Positions 6,936 through 10,817 of a stretch of DNA of 10,817 bases are shown one piece after another (the stretch's first letter is position 1; each line of letters opens with the position of its first letter). Origin of the DNA: Calditrichota bacterium (GTDB lineage Bacteria > Electryoneota > RPQS01); assembly GCA_020057985.1 (NCBI GenBank), contig JAGVEU010000486.1, positions 1 through 10,817 on the forward strand. The letters are read 5' to 3'. Made by a program: the position numbers and the translations under genes. Under the pieces are notes generated by a model. That model did no database searches and was not told where the DNA came from. It worked only from the letters and a program-made list of their open reading frames with translations.

Positions 6936-7106
6936 CTACTTGCCGCCCGGAACCGGCGGAATTATAGGGATAATGCCCTGGACACCGGTGTTCTGTATAG
7001 TTGGACTGTTTGAACAGGAAATTGTTCCATAACCAGCAAAAGATACGCTGAACAGTGCCAGAGTGAGCATGACAACTGACAGAACAAACAAGGACTTACG
7101 CGACAT
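6936..7106 (-). CDS. Small secreted peptide (56 aa, Sec signal peptide)
   Basis: ATG 7106 is preceded by AAGGAG with seven bases of spacing, the best Shine-Dalgarno of any complete gene in the window, which overrides the longer open frame upstream. The product has a basic N-terminus (MSRKS), a hydrophobic core (residues 6-22) and a predicted signal peptidase I site after VSFA (24). This leaves a 32-residue mature peptide that begins GYGTISCSNSP, holds one Cys (31), and ends in the Ile/Pro-rich GIIPIIPPVPGGK. I know no family for it. It is the first gene of an operon with a polytopic membrane protein and a degenerate AAA+ protein. It could be a signalling peptide, a toxin or bacteriocin-like product, or a small envelope component; none of these is shown by the sequence. 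Confidence 0.75.
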   Translation of the reverse strand: MSRKSLFVLSVVMLTLALFSVSFAGYGTISCSNSPTIQNTGVQGIIPIIPPVPGGK

Positions 7107-7128
7107 GGTTTTCTCCTTAAGAAATTTT

Positions 7129-7141
7129 GGCTCCCTGAGCC
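7129..7141 (-). promoter_or_regulatory. Small hairpin in the peptide mRNA leader
   Basis: GGCTC (7129-7133) and GAGCC (7137-7141) form a 5-bp stem with a 3-base loop, ending about 11 bases upstream of the AAGGAG of the secreted peptide gene. It could stabilise the 5' end of the mRNA. It matches no riboswitch consensus I can recognise. Confidence 0.35.
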
Positions 7142-7169
7142 ACGACTGGGGTTGCATATTTTACAAGGC

Positions 7170-7200
7170 TAAATATATAACCTTCAGTTGTGGAAGTCAA
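7170..7200 (-). promoter_or_regulatory. Promoter of the peptide / membrane protein / AAA+ operon
   Basis: On the minus strand TTGACT (7200-7195) and TATATTTA (7177-7170) are spaced by 17 bp. The -10 fits both the TATAAT and TAnnTTTG (7 of 8) types. Transcription would start near 7163, giving a leader of about 57 bases that ends in a strong Shine-Dalgarno. This is one of the better promoters in the window. Confidence 0.7.
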
Positions 7201-7221
7201 GTACTTTGTTATAATACTTGA
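7197..7221. promoter_or_regulatory. Inverted repeat, candidate operator
   Basis: TCAAGTA (7197-7203) and TACTTGA (7215-7221) are perfect 7-bp arms separated by 11 bp. The left arm covers four bases of the -35 box of the minus-strand peptide promoter. A plus-strand -10-like TATAAT (7210-7215) lies across the spacer and right arm, with TTGTGG 16 bp upstream of it (7188-7193). A dimeric regulator bound here could control both directions. The arms are short enough for chance to remain possible. Confidence 0.45.
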
Positions 7222-7588
7222 AGGAAACTTCCCCTGTCGCGGGGACTTGTTACGTAAATCTACTGAGCGAAATTCGTACCAACTGGTTTTTTGGCGGCGT
7301 GTTAGTTGTTGTAAAATCTAAAGTAAGTTTTATGACCTGAATATCCACAAAGGTGAAAAATCCTACCTTTAGCCGAAAGAGAGGCATAGAATTTTTCTTG
7401 AAATCGGAGCCAGAAATGGCTATATTGGCTTGTGATAGACATATAGGGTCCGGAGTCCATAACCTTAATAAATTCAGTGGTTTTTCTATTTTACGGAGGT
7501 CTTTGGGAGTCAAGTCAGGAGATATCCGCGGGTTTGCTCTTGATGCAGATGTCAGACTCTCGATATCCAGGCGGAATTGGGAAGAAAA
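7222..7588. other. Long intergenic region upstream of prfA
   Basis: About 370 bases, more AT-rich than the flanking genes, with no recognisable gene. It holds a short GC stem TCCCC/GGGGA (7230-7234, 7241-7245), an AAAGGT...ACCTTT inverted repeat (7350-7371) and a candidate plus-strand promoter (listed separately). A 79-codon plus-strand frame (GTG 7353 to TGA 7592) ends in an ATGA overlap with the prfA start, and an 87-codon minus-strand frame (7513-7250) is also open. Neither has a ribosome binding site or recognisable motifs, so neither is called as a gene. Confidence 0.5.
7398..7426 (+). promoter_or_regulatory. Candidate promoter of prfA-prmC
   Basis: TTGAAA (7398-7403) and TATATT (7421-7426) are spaced by exactly 17 bp, preceded by a T-rich stretch. 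Transcription would start near 7433, leaving a leader of about 155 bases before prfA. A second candidate further upstream is TTGTGG/TATAAT at 7188-7215. Confidence 0.5.
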
Positions 7589-8665
7589 ATGATCAGCAAA
7601 TTAACTGAAATAGTCGAGAAATTCCAGCGATTACAGTCCGACTTAGAGCGGCCAGAGATCTCCGCCGATGCCGCTTTATCTCGCCCTATTCTCAAAGAAA
7701 TCAAAGATTTAACTCCACTCGTTGAGCGAATAAAGCACTACTACGAGCAGGAAAATCAACTCAACGAGGCGAAGTCACTATTAGTCGAATCAGATCCAGA
7801 GATCCGCACACTGGCAGAAGCCGAAATTGAAGAAGTCACACTGCTCCTTCAGACGACTGAGAACGAAATCAAGGCTCTGTTGCTGCCGAAGGACCCAGCA
7901 GACGAAAAAGATGCGATTTTGGAGATCCGCGCGGGTACCGGTGGTGAGGAAGCGGCACTTTTTGCAGGCAATCTTTACCGCATGTATACCAAATTTGCCG
8001 AGCAGAAACACTGGAAATTCGATGTGATTTCTATGCACGAAGCTGAGGCAGGTGGCATAAAAGAAGTTATCTTGGAGATCAGCGGCCAAGGGGTTTATGG
8101 TCTCTTGAAGTGGGAAAGTGGTGTGCATCGCGTTCAGCGTGTGCCGGTCACCGAGGCACAAGGTCGATTACATACTTCTGCGGCAACCGTGGCTGTCTTG
8201 CCCGAAGTTGAAGAACGGGAGTTTCTGATCCGTCCTGATGACCTGAAAATTGACGTTTATCGGTCATCTGGCGCTGGTGGACAGCACGTGAATAAGACTG
8301 AATCGGCGGTCAGGATCACCCATCTACCGAGTAATATTGTAGTTACGATGCAGGATGAGCGGTCACAGATCAAGAATCGAGCTAAGGCCATGAAAGTATT
8401 GACCACAAGACTTTTTGACCGCCAACGACAGGAGGACGAGTCGAAGGTTTCCGCTAATCGAAAGAGCCAGGTGGGATCCGGGGATCGCTCGGAGAAAATC
8501 CGCACTTATAACTTTCCGCAGAACCGGGTAACGGATCACAGAATCAACCTGACGCTCTACAAACTCGATCGCGTGATGGAGGGCGAACTTGGTGAGATTA
8601 TTGAGTCGTTGAAACTGGCGGATCGCACAGAGAAACTGAAATCGGGAGCAGAAGCTGCGGCTTAA
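7589..8665 (+). CDS. prfA: Peptide chain release factor 1
   Basis: RF1 recognises UAA and UAG in the ribosomal A site and triggers peptide release. The 358-aa protein has the usual RF1 length and domain order: an acidic helical domain 1 (about 1-105), then domain 2 with the stop-codon tripeptide as PVT (186-188) in VQRVPVTEAQGRLHTSAATVAV (RF1 commonly has PAT; RF2 would have SPF). The peptidyl-transferase loop SSGAGGQHVNKTESAVR has Gly230-Gly231-Gln232. A conserved C-terminus follows, including RTYNFPQNRVTDHRI (305-319). ATG 7589 gives the family N-terminus; the in-frame TTG 7577 adds only four residues. A weak GGGA lies upstream. The downstream prmC, two bases away, methylates Gln232, the classical pairing. 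Confidence 0.97.
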   Translation: MISKLTEIVEKFQRLQSDLERPEISADAALSRPILKEIKDLTPLVERIKHYYEQENQLNEAKSLLVESDPEIRTLAEAEIEEVTLLLQTTENEIKALLLPKDPADEKDAILEIRAGTGGEEAALFAGNLYRMYTKFAEQKHWKFDVISMHEAEAGGIKEVILEISGQGVYGLLKWESGVHRVQRVPVTEAQGRLHTSAATVAVLPEVEEREFLIRPDDLKIDVYRSSGAGGQHVNKTESAVRITHLPSNIVVTMQDERSQIKNRAKAMKVLTTRLFDRQRQEDESKVSANRKSQVGSGDRSEKIRTYNFPQNRVTDHRINLTLYKLDRVMEGELGEIIESLKLADRTEKLKSGAEAAA

Positions 8666-8667
8666 GT

Positions 8668-9573
8668 ATGGACAAGAGTTGGACGCTGCTTGATCTGTTG
8701 AATGTAACGCGGGATTACCTCGCGGGCAAGGGAATTGAGAACCCTCGTGGCAGTACGGAGGCGTTGCTTGGCAAGGTACTGAACATGCCGCGCGTGGAAC
8801 TTTACGTTCAGCATGACCGACCATTGAGGGAAGAAGAGGTTGAACAATTCAGGTCGCTCATCAAGCGGAGACTCAAGCACGAACCGCTGCAGTTGATTCT
8901 CGGTAAGGCTGAGTTTTGCGGGGCGATGTTGGAGCTTGCACCCGGCTTACTTATACCTCGACCTGAAACCGAGGAATTGGTTGAGAATGTGCTGCGGGAA
9001 ATCAGCTCTGTTTCTCAAAATCAATCTCTAAGAGCTTTGGACATTGGTTGCGGGACTGGATGTATTGCTGTGGCTTTGGCAAAACATGCAACTCATGTTA
9101 CCGTTGATGCTGTAGACATAGAACCGACGGCAATTCGCATCACAGAGAGCAATGCCGCGCGAAATGGAGTGCTTGCGAGAGTGAATTCAATTTGTGCCGA
9201 TCTGTTCTCACCTCAGTTTACCCAGCTTCTCAATCCACCTTATGATGTCTTGATTTCCAACCCACCCTATGTTCGCGAACAGGACTTTTCGCAGCTTACG
9301 CCGGAGGTTCGACTTTATGAATCGCGGCTTGCGCTGGTGGCGAGTGAGGAAGGACTGGCGTTTTATCGTAGGATTTCCATACTCCTCCCCACTCTGCTCA
9401 GACCACATGGACTGGTTGCGCTCGAAGTGGGATTCGGTCAGTCGGACTCGGTGTGTGAACTCTTGCATGGCGGACTCGACACAATGACTGTGCATAAGGA
9501 TCTCGCCGGAATTGCGCGAATGATTTTTGGACGTCGAAAGCAGGAAGCAGCATCGAAAACTGCGGTTTCATAA
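8668..9573 (+). CDS. prmC: Release factor glutamine N5-methyltransferase PrmC (HemK)
   Basis: It methylates the GGQ glutamine of RF1 and RF2 using SAM, which speeds translation termination. The N-terminal helical substrate-binding domain covers about residues 1-75. The linker ends in LLIPRPETEELVE (94-106). The Rossmann methyltransferase domain has motif I DIGCGTGCIAVALA (125-138), acidic VDAVDIEP (146-153) and the catalytic NPPY (198-201) in DVLISNPPYV. A second NPPY occurs a few residues earlier (189-192) in LLNPPYD; by position only the later one is the active-site motif. Length of 301 aa is typical, with a polar tail of about 15 residues. The gene starts two bases after the prfA stop and is surely cotranscribed with it. 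Confidence 0.96.
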   Translation: MDKSWTLLDLLNVTRDYLAGKGIENPRGSTEALLGKVLNMPRVELYVQHDRPLREEEVEQFRSLIKRRLKHEPLQLILGKAEFCGAMLELAPGLLIPRPETEELVENVLREISSVSQNQSLRALDIGCGTGCIAVALAKHATHVTVDAVDIEPTAIRITESNAARNGVLARVNSICADLFSPQFTQLLNPPYDVLISNPPYVREQDFSQLTPEVRLYESRLALVASEEGLAFYRRISILLPTLLRPHGLVALEVGFGQSDSVCELLHGGLDTMTVHKDLAGIARMIFGRRKQEAASKTAVS

Positions 9574-9608
9574 AGCCTGAGGAATCTGAGCGGCGAACGC
9601 GCGCGGCA

Positions 9609-10451
9609 GTGATCTCGATCCTCGCTGCAGTGGGATTGATTGCGATCAAGTTGATCGCCGGAGTACTCACTAATTCGCTGGCACTATACTCTGAGGCAGG
9701 CCACTCTGCGATTGATCTGATGGCGGCTGTAGTTACATACATCGCCGTCAAAAAGGGATCAAAGCCGCCGGATAGGGAACATCACTTCGGTCATGCAAAA
9801 TACGAGAGTGTGGGTGCGCTGGCACAACTCGTCATCCTTGTTGTGTTGGTGGGAGGGATCGTTTACTCTGCGATCCAGAGGTTGTCTGTCGCCCCACCTG
9901 AACTCAACATCGGCTGGATTGCGTTTGTGGTAATGGGTATTTCGATCAGCATTGAAGGATGGCGGACCTTCAGCTTGCTCCACGCGGCGCGAAAAACCGG
10001 CAGCGAGGCTCTGGCTGCAAACTTCACACATTTTCTGAGCGATTTCCTTGACTCGTTCGTCGTGCTCTTTGGACTGTTCATGGCGTCCTTAGGCTATCCG
10101 AAAGCAGATAGTTTCGCGGCGCTTTTTGTGGCAGCTGTGATTCTGTCGGTAGCTATTCGGCTTGGTTTTCAGGTGTTTCACTCATTGACTGACCGAGCGC
10201 CAGAAGGTCTTGCTCGCGAAGTTGAAGGAATCGTCTTGGCTGTAAAACACGTGATCGGAGTGCATGACATTCGGATCCGGCAGGCTGGTTCCCAATTATT
10301 TACTGAAATGCACGTGGAGCTTGACCACGAGTTTCCACTGGCGAAAGTTCACGACATCCTTGATGAAATCGAGGCGGCGCTCAGACATCGCTATCCAGCC
10401 ATGCACGTGTCCACTCATCCGGAGCCGGGGCAGCGGGCAAGGTCAAATTGA
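9609..10451 (+). CDS. Cation diffusion facilitator (CDF) family divalent metal efflux transporter
   Basis: CDF proteins export Zn(II) or related ions from the cytosol in exchange for protons, as dimers. The 280 residues from GTG 9609 give six membrane spans and a cytoplasmic domain. TM2 carries SEAGHSAID (His32, Asp36) and TM5 THFLSD (His141, Asp145), an HD-HD metal site typical of zinc/cadmium members. EHHFGHAKYESV (57-68) is the conserved TM2-TM3 loop. The C-terminal domain (about 198-272) ends in RYPAMHVSTHPEP. The start is unsure: the frame is open upstream and encodes KPEESERRTRAA, which looks like the usual CDF N-terminus, but no ATG, GTG or TTG is available there; ATA 9570 overlaps the prmC stop as ATAA. 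No Shine-Dalgarno precedes GTG 9609. It follows prmC by 35 bp or less. Confidence 0.92.
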   Translation: MISILAAVGLIAIKLIAGVLTNSLALYSEAGHSAIDLMAAVVTYIAVKKGSKPPDREHHFGHAKYESVGALAQLVILVVLVGGIVYSAIQRLSVAPPELNIGWIAFVVMGISISIEGWRTFSLLHAARKTGSEALAANFTHFLSDFLDSFVVLFGLFMASLGYPKADSFAALFVAAVILSVAIRLGFQVFHSLTDRAPEGLAREVEGIVLAVKHVIGVHDIRIRQAGSQLFTEMHVELDHEFPLAKVHDILDEIEAALRHRYPAMHVSTHPEPGQRARSN

Positions 10452-10456
10452 ATTCG

Positions 10457-10600
10457 ATGACGGAACAACACAGAAGGCAAGCAACTGAGGTTCTGGATCA
10501 AATCGAGGCATCATTGCATGAACGATATCCGGGGATGAATGTTGTCACTCATCCTGAGCCACTTAAGACTCGCGACACTGCAAGCGATGATACCACGTGA
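10457..10600 (+). CDS. Orphan copy of the CDF C-terminal end (47 codons), partial duplication
   Basis: ATG 10457 to TGA 10600 encodes 47 residues. Residues 11-35 (EVLDQIEASL then HERYPGMNVVTHPEP) match the last part of the preceding transporter (DILDEIEAAL then RHRYPAMHVSTHPEP) at about 16 of 25 positions, with an unrelated polar tail LKTRDTASDDTT. It lies in a different frame from the transporter, six bases past its stop; an in-frame TTG at 10448 would overlap that stop. No good Shine-Dalgarno is seen (AAGGT is about 13-17 bases away). The conserved residues despite DNA divergence suggest an old duplication kept at protein level for some time, or the remnant of a second CDF gene. Whether it is translated now is unknown. 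Confidence 0.55.
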   Translation: MTEQHRRQATEVLDQIEASLHERYPGMNVVTHPEPLKTRDTASDDTT

Positions 10601-10744
10601 GACAAGTGTTATCAGACTCCGGAAGCAACAATACGCCTGATGCTGTCATTTTCATCAATTGATTCAAACCCCCCTTCATCCCCCCACTGCTCGTCACTAC
10701 TGTCTCAATGTTTTTTTAGGGGGAAGTCGTTGATAAAAAAGGGC
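10601..10744. other. Intergenic stretch with C-tracts, no gene seen
   Basis: No ORF of interest. Two runs of six C (10669-10674, 10680-10685), a T7 run (10711-10717) and a G5 run (10719-10723) stand out. C5/G5 pairing would need a loop of more than 30 bases with the T-run inside it, so it is not a convincing terminator. An A6 tract (10735-10740) just upstream of the -35 box below may act as an UP-like element. Confidence 0.4.
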
Positions 10745-10774
10745 TTGACATCCTCGCGGAATTGTGTATCTTTG
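10745..10774 (+). promoter_or_regulatory. Strong promoter for the gene beyond the right edge
   Basis: TTGACA (10745-10750) is followed after 16 bp by TATCTTTG (10767-10774). The first is a perfect sigma70-type -35; the second is a perfect match to the TAnnTTTG -7 box known from Bacteroidota. Transcription would start near 10781. Confidence 0.75.
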
Positions 10775-10802
10775 GAGTTCTCTCAACCCAAAAACACAAA
10801 CC

Positions 10803-10808
10803 GGAGGA
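10803..10808 (+). promoter_or_regulatory. Ribosome binding site of the next gene
   Basis: GGAGGA lies nine to ten bases before the last base of the window (A 10817), which may be the first base of the start codon. With the promoter just upstream, the leader would be about 36 bases. The gene itself is not in the window. Confidence 0.65.
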
Positions 10809-10817
10809 TTCAAGCCA

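Noticed and set aside
7129..7163. Riboswitch in the leader of the secreted peptide gene
   Set aside because: The leader is only about 57 bases with one 5-bp hairpin and no consensus of a known riboswitch class.
7250..7513. 87-codon minus-strand frame upstream of the peptide operon
   Set aside because: No ribosome binding site, no recognisable domain, and it ends upstream of the mapped peptide promoter; overlaps another open frame on the plus strand, so likely chance in AT-rich DNA.
9232..9271. Twin NPPY motifs in PrmC suggesting a duplicated active site
   Set aside because: Only the second follows the D-V-L-I-S strand that places NPPY in the methyltransferase fold; the first is in a loop and is probably coincidental.
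10669..10723. C-tracts followed by T7 and G5 as a possible terminator or G-quadruplex
   Set aside because: C5/G5 pairing needs a loop of more than 30 bases, the T-run precedes the closing G-run, and the minus strand has only two long G-runs, too few for a standard quadruplex.
1..10817. CRISPR arrays, tRNA or rRNA genes, insertion sequences
   Set aside because: No regularly spaced direct repeats, no cloverleaf-like sequence with a conserved T-arm, and no transposase motif were found on reading both strands.

Overview
The window looks like the chromosome of an uncultured Gram-negative bacterium of roughly 50% GC. The outer membrane is implied by a lipid A acyltransferase next to an LPS heptosyltransferase. 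Several features hint at the FCB superphylum (Bacteroidota and relatives) or a neighbouring candidate phylum. Most genes lack a clear Shine-Dalgarno, one promoter has a TAnnTTTG-type -10 box (10767-10774), and an rsmB / PASTA / rpe block is present. This placement is inferred and not certain.

Layout. (1) 1-2670, minus strand: a housekeeping operon of rsmB (16S rRNA m5C methyltransferase), a kinase-less membrane-anchored PASTA protein, and the 5' part of rpe, which runs off the left edge. (2) 2671-2796: a divergent promoter region. (3) 2797-4724, plus strand: an LPS pair, an LpxL-type lipid A acyltransferase overlapping a GT9 heptosyltransferase. The heptosyltransferase carries a 14-bp tandem repeat in its interdomain linker. 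(4) 4725-4990: a convergent intergenic region with a composite palindromic repeat of about 135 bp and a clean rho-independent terminator for the minus-strand genes beyond it.

(5) 4938-7200, minus strand: the least ordinary part. A promoter overlapped by an inverted repeat leads into a 56-aa secreted peptide gene with the best ribosome binding site in the window. It is followed by an eight-segment membrane protein and a degenerate, bEBP-like AAA+ protein that has lost the GAFTGA loop, the Walker B acidic pair and any DNA-binding domain. One terminator closes the unit. A 45-codon ORF encoding a textbook single-span membrane protein lies out of frame inside the 3' end of the membrane-protein gene. 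I cannot assign this cassette to a known system.

(6) 7201-7588: a long intergenic region with candidate plus-strand promoters. (7) 7589-10600, plus strand: prfA (release factor 1) and prmC (the methyltransferase that modifies its GGQ glutamine), 2 bp apart, then a CDF zinc-type efflux gene. Immediately after it is a 47-codon ORF that repeats, in another frame, the last part of the CDF C-terminal domain: a diverged partial duplication. (8) 10601-10817: an intergenic region ending in a strong promoter and GGAGGA ribosome binding site for a gene that starts at or just beyond the right edge.
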